A DNA stretch of 6,125 bases from Acidobacteriota bacterium (lineage in GTDB: Bacteria; Actinomycetota; Actinomycetes; Actinomycetales; Micrococcaceae): positions 9,327 through 15,451 of the forward strand of contig JABBNV010000003.1 of assembly GCA_019352125.1 (NCBI GenBank), written 5' to 3'. Positions 1 to 6,044 of this stretch are shown piece after piece. The notes below the pieces were generated by a model. The model saw only the letters and a program-made list of their open reading frames with translations, did no database searches and had not been told where the DNA came from. Every line of letters starts with the position of its first letter. The stretch's first letter is position 1. A program made the position numbers and the translations under genes.

Positions 1-33
1 AAACTAACCGCGCGATCTTTGATTAATAGCTGG

Positions 34-69
34 CAAACATCCGCAGGTGGGCCGGGCCCGTGATGTTTG
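34..69. repeat. Interrupted inverted repeat / possible stem-loop in the leader
   Basis: An exact 8-base outer arm, CAAACATC at 34-41, pairs with GATGTTTG at 62-69. Between them, GGGC at 49-52 pairs with GCCC at 56-59 around a CGG loop, leaving an asymmetric internal loop (42-48 against 60-61). The shape could be an RNA hairpin ending an upstream transcript, although no T-run follows, which weakens a Rho-independent terminator reading. It could also be a protein-binding site. It lies upstream of the candidate mrpA promoter, so it would probably not be in the mrp mRNA. The pairing is directly visible; its function is unknown. Confidence 0.5.
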
Positions 70-83
70 TAATGGACTACCGA

Positions 84-98
84 TGTGTCACGGACACA
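84..98. repeat. 15-base palindrome TGTGTC-ACG-GACACA, candidate operator
   Basis: Two perfect 6-base arms are separated by 3 bases. This size and symmetry are typical of a binding site for a dimeric helix-turn-helix repressor or activator. It overlaps the -35 element of the candidate promoter at 85-113, a position where a bound protein would block RNA polymerase. The symmetry is seen directly; the operator role is inferred, and no regulator gene lies in the window. Confidence 0.35.
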
Positions 99-113
99 CT
101 GCGCTGATAAAGT
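85..113 (+). promoter_or_regulatory. Candidate promoter of the mrp operon
   Basis: GTGTCA at 85-90 matches four of six positions of the TTGACA -35 consensus. After a 17-base spacer, TAAAGT at 108-113 fits the TANNNT pattern of actinobacterial -10 elements. Transcription would then begin near 119-121, giving a 5' leader of about 46 bases that contains the mrpA ribosome binding site. It is the best-placed candidate I found in the 166 bases before mrpA, but the match is modest and other start sites further upstream are possible. Confidence 0.3.
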
Positions 114-154
114 GAGAAAAGATCGCTGCCACCCTTGACAAACCCACAACCGTT

Positions 155-160
155 GCGGAG
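155..160 (+). promoter_or_regulatory. Ribosome binding site of mrpA
   Basis: GCGGAG lies six bases upstream of the GTG at 167. This GGAG-type core at normal spacing decides the GTG start for mrpA. The protein then begins with a hydrophobic helix, as MrpA proteins do. Confidence 0.6.
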
Positions 161-166
161 CCAATC

Positions 167-3076
167 GTGCTGATCATCCTTGTGCTCCACTTCGTGGTGG
201 CCTTGGTGGCGCCGGTAGGGTTTCGGTGGCTGGGCCGCAACGCGTTCTATGTACTGGCGCTTGTGCCCGCCGGAAGCTTCCTCTGGCTCCTCACCCAACA
301 CGATGGCGCGTATTCCCCAGGAGCTATTGAGCGGAACGTGCAATGGATCCCCCAGCTGGGACTGAGCCTGGATTTCCGGCTGGACCCGCTGTCCTGGGTG
401 ATGTGCCTCTTGGTGCTGGGTGTGGGCGCGCTGGTGCTGGCGTATTGTGCGCGGTATTTCAAGAAGCGCGACGCCGGTTTGGGGGCTTTTGGCGCGGAAT
501 TGCTGGCGTTCGCGGGGGTCATGTTTGGGCTGGTAACGGCCAACAACCTCTTGCTGATGTACATCTTTTGGGAGCTTACCTCTGTGCTCTCCTACCTGCT
601 GATTGGCTACTCTCGGCATCGCCTCGCTGCCAGACGCGCCGCACTGCAGGCACTGGTGGTGACCACCCTCGGTGGCTTGGCAATGCTGGTGGGCTTGATC
701 CTGCTTGGTGTTAGTGCGGGCTCGTACCGGCTCACGGATGTTCTGGCCAAAGGGCCAGAGCTGCTGGGCAACGGTGGTGGCCTCATGATCAACACCGCCA
801 TAGTGCTGGTGCTGATGGGTGCCGTCAGTAAATCAGCCCTGTTCCCGTTCCACTTCTGGTTGCCAGGCGCCATGGCGGCACCCACCCCTGTGAGCGCGTA
901 TTTGCACGCTGCGGCCATGGTCAAGGCTGGGGTGTATTTGGTGGCACGGTTGGCGCCCGGTTACTCCGCATCCAGTTATTGGCAATGGTGCGTGCTGGTG
1001 CTGGGGCTAGGCACCATGTTGTTGGGCGGTTGGCGGGCGCTCCGGGAGCATGATTTGAAGCTTATTTTGGCCTACGGCACCGTGAGCCAGTTGGGGTTCT
1101 TGACCGTGATGGTGGGCCTGGGGACCCAGGCGGCTGCGCTGGCCGGGTTGGCCCTGCTGCTGGCGCACGGATTGTTTAAAGCGACGCTGTTCTTGGTGGT
1201 CGGCATCATTGACCATCAAACGGGAACGCGGGATATTCGTCTGCTCTCCGGGGTTTTTTCCTCCGCGCCGGTGCTGGGCGTGGTGGCGTTGGTTGCTGCC
1301 GCATCCATGGCCGGGATTCCCCCTCTGGCGGGGTTCGTGGCCAAGGAGTCAGCCCTTGACGCGCTCCTTGGGAATGCTGGCAATAGTGCCGTAGGTGTAA
1401 TGGCTTTGACGGCAGTCGTGCTGGGATCCGTGCTCACCTTTGCCTATAGCGCCCGTTTTATCTGGGGTGGGTTTGCCCCGAAATCTGGCATATCCACGAC
1501 CAATTTCAAACCCGTCCCCTTGACCTTTTTGGCGGCCCCGCTGGTGCTGAGCGTTGGCTCGGTGGTGTACGGCTGCTGGCCCGGTGCGGTGGATGGCTGG
1601 TTGGCACCCTACGCGGCGCAGTTTGGACCCCAGGAAGAATCGAGCCATGTGGCGCTGTGGCATGGGCTGACCCCGGCCCTCGGCCTGTCCGGGGCCATCA
1701 TTGTGGCCGGAATCGTCCTCTTCGTCTCCCGTACCGCCGTCGGCACCGCTATGGACAGGCTTCCGCAAGGCCCCAATGCGGACTCGGTGTATCGGCGCGT
1801 AGTTGCCGTGCTGGATGATGTTGCCATTGCCGTGACGGGCCGCACCCAGCGCGGATCCCTGTTCTTCTATCTGGCCGTGATTTTGTCCACCTCGATTGTG
1901 CTGGCCTGGCTCGCCATTCTGTGGGGCGGCCAGCCGCTGGCCAAGGTCTATGTCATTGATCCGGGATCGCCCGTTCAGCTGCTGGCGGGTGCTGTCACCG
2001 TGGCGGGCGGACTGGCAGCCGCACGCGCCAACAAACGGTTCCTGGCAGTGCTCATGGTGTCCGTCAGTGGCTACGGGATTGCCTTGATCTTCGCGCTTCA
2101 GGGAGCACCGGACTTGGCACTGACGCAAATGCTGGTGGAGACTGTGGTTTTGATCGCCTTTGTGCTGGCCATGCGCACCCTGCCGGCGCGGTTGCGCGAG
2201 CGTACTGCGGGAACTCGCCGTGCCATCCGTATCGTGATTGGGGTGGCATTCGGCATCACCATGGTGGTGGTGGCGCTGACGGCCATGGCCGGGCGCACCG
2301 CAGTGCCGATTTCCACCGCTTTTGCCCAACTGGCCTACCAGGACGGCGGCGGCGCCAATATTGTCAACGTCACCCTAGTGGATATCCGGGCGTGGGATAC
2401 CTTTGGCGAGATTTCCGTACTGGCCATTGCGGCCACGGGTGTGGCCAGCCTGATCTTTGTCCGCGGACGCGGTGACCGGCTCCAACCAGCCTCCACTGCA
2501 CCCACCGGTTCCGTGGGAAGAACTGAGCAGTCACCTGGGCACCAGCATCGCGATATTGCCACGTTGGAACTTAGCCGCCGCTTCGCCACAGCAGATAGCG
2601 ACGCGTGGCTGGTGGGTGGACGTACTCTGGCCCCGGAACGCCGGTCCATTATTTTTGAAGTGGCCACTCGGCTTGTTTTTCACTCCATGATCATCTTCTC
2701 TGTGTACCTGCTGTTGGCGGGTCATAATTCCCCGGGCGGAGGGTTTGCTGGAGGTCTCATGGCCGGGCTGGCGTTGGCCATTCGTTACCTGGCAGGTGGC
2801 AGGTTTGAGCTTGGCGAAGCAGCTCCGGTGCGAGCCGGCGTCATGCTCGGTGGCGGGCTGGGACTTGCCGCGTTGACGGCGCTGTTTCCCCTCTTGCTGG
2901 GTGGGGACGTATTCCAAAGCGCCATCCTGCATTTCACCCTTCCAGTGTTCGGGGACATCAAGTTTGCCACCGCCACCTTCTTTGACATTGGCGTCTATCT
3001 GGTAGTGGTGGGGCTGGTGCTGGATATTTTGCGCAGCCTGGGTGCCGAAGTCGATTCGCAGCAGGAGGCGTCATGA
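167..3076 (+). CDS. mrpA: Na+/H+ antiporter Mrp subunit A with fused subunit B domain
   Basis: This is the largest subunit of the Mrp cation/proton antiporter in the cytoplasmic membrane, 969 residues, starting at GTG. Residues 1 to about 430 form a NuoL/ND5-like proton-channel module. E136 (in FWELTS), K222 (in SKSALFPFHFWLP), H229, K253, H334 and K338 sit where Mrp and complex I proteins carry their conserved buried charged residues; E136 and K222 correspond to E140 and K223 of Bacillus MrpA. About 600-770 is the second conserved region, with GAPDLALTQMLVETV (E658) and VDIRAWDTFGE (D739, D744, E748). A hydrophilic linker at about 768-824 leads to an MnhB domain at about 825-955, with the motif HNSPGGGFAGGL. 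Bacillus encodes MrpA (about 800 residues) and MrpB (about 140) separately; here they are one chain, as in the fused A/B type known from other bacteria. The stop overlaps mrpC by four bases. No frameshift or missing core motif is seen. Confidence 0.96.
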   Translation: MLIILVLHFVVALVAPVGFRWLGRNAFYVLALVPAGSFLWLLTQHDGAYSPGAIERNVQWIPQLGLSLDFRLDPLSWVMCLLVLGVGALVLAYCARYFKKRDAGLGAFGAELLAFAGVMFGLVTANNLLLMYIFWELTSVLSYLLIGYSRHRLAARRAALQALVVTTLGGLAMLVGLILLGVSAGSYRLTDVLAKGPELLGNGGGLMINTAIVLVLMGAVSKSALFPFHFWLPGAMAAPTPVSAYLHAAAMVKAGVYLVARLAPGYSASSYWQWCVLVLGLGTMLLGGWRALREHDLKLILAYGTVSQLGFLTVMVGLGTQAAALAGLALLLAHGLFKATLFLVVGIIDHQTGTRDIRLLSGVFSSAPVLGVVALVAAASMAGIPPLAGFVAKESALDALLGNAGNSAVGVMALTAVVLGSVLTFAYSARFIWGGFAPKSGISTTNFKPVPLTFLAAPLVLSVGSVVYGCWPGAVDGWLAPYAAQFGPQEESSHVALWHGLTPALGLSGAIIVAGIVLFVSRTAVGTAMDRLPQGPNADSVYRRVVAVLDDVAIAVTGRTQRGSLFFYLAVILSTSIVLAWLAILWGGQPLAKVYVIDPGSPVQLLAGAVTVAGGLAAARANKRFLAVLMVSVSGYGIALIFALQGAPDLALTQMLVETVVLIAFVLAMRTLPARLRERTAGTRRAIRIVIGVAFGITMVVVALTAMAGRTAVPISTAFAQLAYQDGGGANIVNVTLVDIRAWDTFGEISVLAIAATGVASLIFVRGRGDRLQPASTAPTGSVGRTEQSPGHQHRDIATLELSRRFATADSDAWLVGGRTLAPERRSIIFEVATRLVFHSMIIFSVYLLLAGHNSPGGGFAGGLMAGLALAIRYLAGGRFELGEAAPVRAGVMLGGGLGLAALTALFPLLLGGDVFQSAILHFTLPVFGDIKFATATFFDIGVYLVVVGLVLDILRSLGAEVDSQQEAS

Positions 3077-3558
3077 GCGCTAACCTGACCCTGCTAGTGG
3101 TGATGGGGGTTTTGTACGCCTGTGGCATCTATTTGTTGCTGGAGCGAAGCCTGACTCGGGTACTCCTTGGCCTCATGTTGCTGACCAACGCCACCAACAT
3201 CCTGCTCTTGACCACCGGTGGCTACGCGGGCCTTGCCCCGCTGGTGGCCAAAGACATTCCGGCCGATGCATATAATGATCCGCTGCCCCAAGCACTCATT
3301 TTGACCTCCATTGTGATCTCGCTGGCCGTGACAGCCGTGATGCTGGGGCTGATCTATCGGTCTTGGCAGCTGGGCCGCGTGGATGAAGTGCAGGATGACG
3401 CTGAGGATAAGCGCGTGGCCGAGCAACACGGTTTTGACGTTGAAGATGATTCCCACGTGGCCGCAGAAACAACGGAATTTGTGCCCCAGGAAGACGAGTC
3501 TGTGACCCAGGACGACGGCGCCCAGCCAGGACTGTTCGACGACGAGGGGACGTCATGA
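3073..3558 (+). CDS. mrpC: Na+/H+ antiporter Mrp subunit C, with acidic C-terminal tail
   Basis: This is a small membrane subunit homologous to NuoK of complex I, which in the Mrp complex packs between the MrpA and MrpD modules. Three membrane helices are visible: about residues 5-23, 29-47 and 74-96. The family motif NDPLPQALILTSIVI lies at 68-82. A strong AGGAGG site precedes the ATG, which overlaps the mrpA stop (ATGA). The protein is 161 residues, longer than the usual 110 or so of Bacillus MrpC, because residues 103-161 form a soluble tail. I count 21 Asp/Glu among 59 tail residues and only two Lys/Arg. Tails like this are probably cytoplasmic and disordered; the role is unknown. Confidence 0.95.
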   Translation: MSANLTLLVVMGVLYACGIYLLLERSLTRVLLGLMLLTNATNILLLTTGGYAGLAPLVAKDIPADAYNDPLPQALILTSIVISLAVTAVMLGLIYRSWQLGRVDEVQDDAEDKRVAEQHGFDVEDDSHVAAETTEFVPQEDESVTQDDGAQPGLFDDEGTS

Positions 3559-5105
3559 ACCCGGCCGCACTAGCCCCCTTGGCAGTAGTAGTGCCGTTCC
3601 TTGGTGCTGCGCTGACTTTTCTGCTGATCCGCAATCCGCACGCTCAGCGCGTAGCAAGCATCACCGTCCTCTCCGCCACCTTGGCGCTGGAGGTGTGGCT
3701 GCTTGCGCAGGTATTCACCGGCGGCACGTATGCCGTGCGGCTGGGCGGCTGGATGCCGCCGTTTGGCATCGTGATGGTGGTGGATCAGTTCTCCGCCCTG
3801 ATGCTGGTGGTTTCCTCTGTGGTGAGCTTGGCCGTGCTGGTGTACGCAACCGGTCAGGGAGCCGCAGACGGCGATGCTGCTGGCCCCATTTCCATCTTTC
3901 ACCCTGCCTATTTGCTCTTGGTGGCAGGCGTCTCCAATGCTTTCCTTGCCGGGGATCTCTTCAACCTTTACGTGGGTTTTGAGATCCTGCTGACCGCCAG
4001 TTACGTGCTGATGACCATGGGTGGCACCGAGCCAAGGATCCGGGCAGGAATCACCTACGTGGTGGTGAGTGTGGTCTCCTCCATGTTGTTCCTTATTGCC
4101 ATTGCCATGATTTACGGAGCTACCGGCACCATCAATATGGCGGATCTGGCCGTCAAACTGGGGCAGTTGGATCCGGGGCTGCAAAACTTGCTCCACGTGA
4201 TGTTGCTGGTGGCCTTCGGTATCAAGGCCGCCGTTTTCCCGCTGTCATTTTGGCTCCCCGACTCCTACCCAACGGCCCCGGCCCCAGTGACAGCAGTGTT
4301 TGCCGGCCTGCTGACCAAGGTGGGTGTCTATGCCATGGTGCGCACGGAGACATTGCTGTTCCCCGGGGACGCGTTGGGGCCGGCGCTACTGATAGTCGGG
4401 TTACTGACCATGCTGGTGGGGATACTGGGTGCACTGGCGCAGACGGATATCAAACGTATGCTGTCCTTCACCTTGGTGAGCCACATTGGCTACATGGTGT
4501 TTGGCTTGGCGCTGAGCTCTGTAGCTGGGCTTGCTGCAGCTATTTTCTATGTGGCACACCACATCACCGTACAAACCAGCTTGTTCATGGTGACGGGGCT
4601 GATAGAGCGGCGGGGCGGAACATCCAACATTGAACGGCTGGGCAGCCTGGCCAAACTCTCACCGGTACTCTCAGTGCTGTTCTTCATCCCCGCCATGAAT
4701 TTGGCTGGCATACCGCCGTTCTCTGGGTTCCTAGGCAAGGTGGGTCTCCTGCAGGCCGGTGTAGCCCAAGGATCTGCGCTGGCGTACGTGGTGGTGGCCG
4801 GTGCCGTGTTGGCCAGCTTATTGACGCTGCTGGCTGTGGCCCGCGTGTGGAACCGGGCGTTCTGGCGCAAACGGGTTGAGGTGGTTGAACCGGAGCCGGT
4901 GCTCCTGGACCACGGTCGGTTCTCCGCCGAAGCTGGGGTCACCTTGCTGCCCAAAACCATGGTGGGGTCCACTGCCGCGCTGGTAGCCGTGGGGCTGGCG
5001 CTGACGGTATTTGCGGGGCCGCTTTTTGGCCTGAGCCAACATAGCGCCACTGACATGCTGGACCGTGGGGCTTATATTCACGCTGTGCTGGGTGATCACG
5101 GATGA
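3555..5105 (+). CDS. mrpD: Na+/H+ antiporter Mrp subunit D
   Basis: This is the second proton-channel-like module of the Mrp antiporter, 516 residues, related to NuoM/NuoN of complex I and essential for antiport in studied systems. About 13-14 hydrophobic segments span the chain. The conserved buried charges are E143 in LYVGFEILLTASY and K224 in FGIKAAVFPLSFWLPD; they correspond to Bacillus MrpD E137 and K219. K255 in GLLTKVGVYAM is also present. The discontinuous-helix histidines H335/H336 are in YVAHHITVQTSLF. At 340 there is Gln where many relatives, and K338 of this operon's MrpA, have Lys. DIKRMLSFTLVSHIGYM at 298-314 and NLAGIPPFSGFLGK at 382-395 are family signatures. The start has GAGGGGA upstream and overlaps the mrpC stop by ATGA. 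The length is normal and the gene looks intact. Confidence 0.96.
   Translation: MNPAALAPLAVVVPFLGAALTFLLIRNPHAQRVASITVLSATLALEVWLLAQVFTGGTYAVRLGGWMPPFGIVMVVDQFSALMLVVSSVVSLAVLVYATGQGAADGDAAGPISIFHPAYLLLVAGVSNAFLAGDLFNLYVGFEILLTASYVLMTMGGTEPRIRAGITYVVVSVVSSMLFLIAIAMIYGATGTINMADLAVKLGQLDPGLQNLLHVMLLVAFGIKAAVFPLSFWLPDSYPTAPAPVTAVFAGLLTKVGVYAMVRTETLLFPGDALGPALLIVGLLTMLVGILGALAQTDIKRMLSFTLVSHIGYMVFGLALSSVAGLAAAIFYVAHHITVQTSLFMVTGLIERRGGTSNIERLGSLAKLSPVLSVLFFIPAMNLAGIPPFSGFLGKVGLLQAGVAQGSALAYVVVAGAVLASLLTLLAVARVWNRAFWRKRVEVVEPEPVLLDHGRFSAEAGVTLLPKTMVGSTAALVAVGLALTVFAGPLFGLSQHSATDMLDRGAYIHAVLGDHG
5090..5097 (+). promoter_or_regulatory. Ribosome binding site of mrpE, offset type
   Basis: GGGTGATC lacks a GGAGG core, but GGTGATC is complementary to the GATCACC that lies just 5' of the CCTCC core in bacterial 16S rRNA 3' ends. 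It ends four bases before the ATG at 5102. With the ATGA overlap with mrpD, mrpE initiation may rely more on coupling to mrpD translation than that of the other genes. Confidence 0.35.
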
Positions 5106-5659
5106 GCCGGAAGCGCGTTTCCCTGCGGCAGGAGTTGCCCCTGCTGATCTGGCTGGTGTTGGTGTGGGGTGCACTGTGGCGGGATTTCAGCCCGGGGAAC
5201 CTGATCTTCGGCGCCATTATTGCTGTGCTGATCACCCAATTCCTGTACCTTCCCCCGGTGGAACTGGGGGGTCGGTTCAACGTTTTCCACGCTTTCAGCT
5301 ACCTGTGGATCTTCCTCTTCAAGGTGGTCCAGGCAAGTGCTCAGGTGCTGTATTTGGCTATCTTCAGGGGGCCAACTGTGCGCAACGCTGTGGTGGCTGT
5401 ACCCCTGCGCAGCACGTCAGATCTGATCATTACGGCCACGGGACATGCCACCTCGCTGGTGCCGGGCTCCTTGGTGGTGGAGGTGGATCGCAGCACCTCT
5501 ACGTTGTATTTGCACGCCATGGACGCCAGCACTGCAGCGGATGTGGAAAAGGTGCGCCGCGAGGTGCGAGCTACGGAGGCAAGGATTATTCGGATCATGG
5601 GGACTCGGGCTGAGGTAGCAGCGCTGCGGGCAGAACAGACGCAGGGAGGCTCCCGATGA
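5102..5659 (+). CDS. mrpE: Na+/H+ antiporter Mrp subunit E
   Basis: This is a small Mrp subunit of the MnhE family, 185 residues. After a basic start (MSRKR), two or three membrane helices occupy about residues 12-50 and 63-88, and a soluble domain follows. The conserved core is visible: the W-x-D-F-S-P-G-N type turn at 26-33 (WRDFSPGN), FKVVQAS at 73-79, the GHATSLVPGSLVVEVD stretch at 114-129 and TLYLHAMD at 134-141. In characterised complexes MrpE is the least essential subunit, affecting assembly or activity level more than ion chemistry. The C-terminal 40 or so residues are charged and probably helical. The ATG overlaps the mrpD stop, and the end overlaps mrpF. Confidence 0.94.
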   Translation: MSRKRVSLRQELPLLIWLVLVWGALWRDFSPGNLIFGAIIAVLITQFLYLPPVELGGRFNVFHAFSYLWIFLFKVVQASAQVLYLAIFRGPTVRNAVVAVPLRSTSDLIITATGHATSLVPGSLVVEVDRSTSTLYLHAMDASTAADVEKVRREVRATEARIIRIMGTRAEVAALRAEQTQGGSR

Positions 5660-5925
5660 CGGCTGTGACGTTACTTCTCTGGGCCGTGGGCGTGATGCTG
5701 GGGGTAGCTGCTGTCGGAGCCATTTATCGCATAGCCGTGGGCCCCTCGCTGTTGGACCGCGTGCTGGCCGTGGATGTGCTTCTGGGCATGGTGGCCGCTG
5801 CGCTGGCGGTCCAGATGGCGGTCACTAGAAATCTGGACAATCTGATTCTGCTGGTGGCCTTGAGCGTCATTGGGTTTGTTGGCTCAGTGACCGTTGCCCG
5901 GTTTGTGGCAGAACGGCGGGGATGA
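5656..5925 (+). CDS. mrpF: Na+/H+ antiporter Mrp subunit F
   Basis: This is an 89-residue membrane subunit of the MnhF family with three helices, at about residues 3-25, 36-56 and 62-83. The family signature GPSLLDRVLAVDVLLG is at 29-44; P30, D34, R35 and D40 are the characteristic residues. It contributes to the MrpE-F-G side of the complex, and MrpF is required for antiport in studied species. A GGGAGG site lies upstream of the ATG. The start overlaps the mrpE stop and the TGA overlaps the mrpG start, both as ATGA. The size is normal for the family and the gene is intact. Confidence 0.94.
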   Translation: MTAVTLLLWAVGVMLGVAAVGAIYRIAVGPSLLDRVLAVDVLLGMVAAALAVQMAVTRNLDNLILLVALSVIGFVGSVTVARFVAERRG

Positions 5926-6044
5926 TGTTTGAATCAACCAACGCGTGGGAGATGGCTCTGGACGTCATCACAGCTATCTTGATTCTGCTCGGGACGTTTT
6001 TGTCCCTCGCGGCCGCCATTGGTCTGGTGCGTTTCCCCGATCTG
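5922..6044 (+). CDS. mrpG: Na+/H+ antiporter Mrp subunit G, N-terminal part only, cut by a chimeric junction
   Basis: This is the start of the last Mrp subunit, a small three-helix membrane protein. About 41 residues are genuine: the first helix (about 13-36) and the signature AAIGLVRFPDL (31-41). Family members normally continue with a segment like LSRMHAATKPQ, but here the frame runs on as IYWLPMLAVPHF..., which does not resemble MrpG and stays open to the window edge by chance. From about 6042 the DNA belongs to a different gene on the other strand. ATG codons occur at 5922 and 5925; the first overlaps the mrpF stop as ATGA, matching the rest of the operon, and a CGGGG stretch lies just upstream. 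The remaining two thirds of mrpG is missing. Confidence 0.88.
6040..6044. other. Junction between the actinobacterial mrpG and a foreign prfB fragment
   Basis: The left side reads as mrpG (RFPDL, codons CCC GAT CTG). The right side reads, on the minus strand, as release factor 2 up to ...SKSD. ATCTG fits both: it is part of the GAT-CTG codons for the MrpG Asp-Leu, and reversed it is CAGAT, the end of the RF2 Ser-Asp codons before the expected Ile. Base composition drops from about 60% to about 37% GC at the same point. Such a short shared stretch is typical of chimeric molecules formed during amplification or library preparation. I infer an artefact, not a natural recombination. Confidence 0.8.

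Noticed and set aside
1..63. Open frame from base 1 to TGA at 61-63 that could be the tail of an upstream gene
   Set aside because: Only 20 codons are visible, with no recognisable motif, and it overlaps the inverted repeat at 34-69. The minus strand of the same bases is also open but equally unrecognised. Neither can be supported; the left edge could also be a contig end of doubtful quality.
135..140. TTGACA, a perfect -35 consensus
   Set aside because: With a 17-base spacer the -10 would be GAGCCA at 158-163, which is not promoter-like, and transcription would start at about 170, inside mrpA after its start codon.
77..619. A 180-codon open frame on the minus strand running into the leader
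   Set aside because: Its protein is His/Gln/Arg-rich and low in hydrophobic residues, and most of it is antisense to the MrpA N-terminus. No ribosome binding site or family resemblance supports it.
1349..2329. A 326-codon open frame on the minus strand inside mrpA
   Set aside because: It is rich in His, Gln, Gly and Arg with no recognisable domain, and lies wholly antisense to well conserved MrpA codons. It is a shadow caused by high GC and codon bias.
3073..3558. Reading the operon as nuo (complex I) genes because of NuoK/NuoL/NuoN-like proteins
   Set aside because: The A-C-D-E-F-G order, the fused MnhB domain, and the presence of MnhE- and MnhF-type subunits without any peripheral-arm nuo gene identify it as Mrp.
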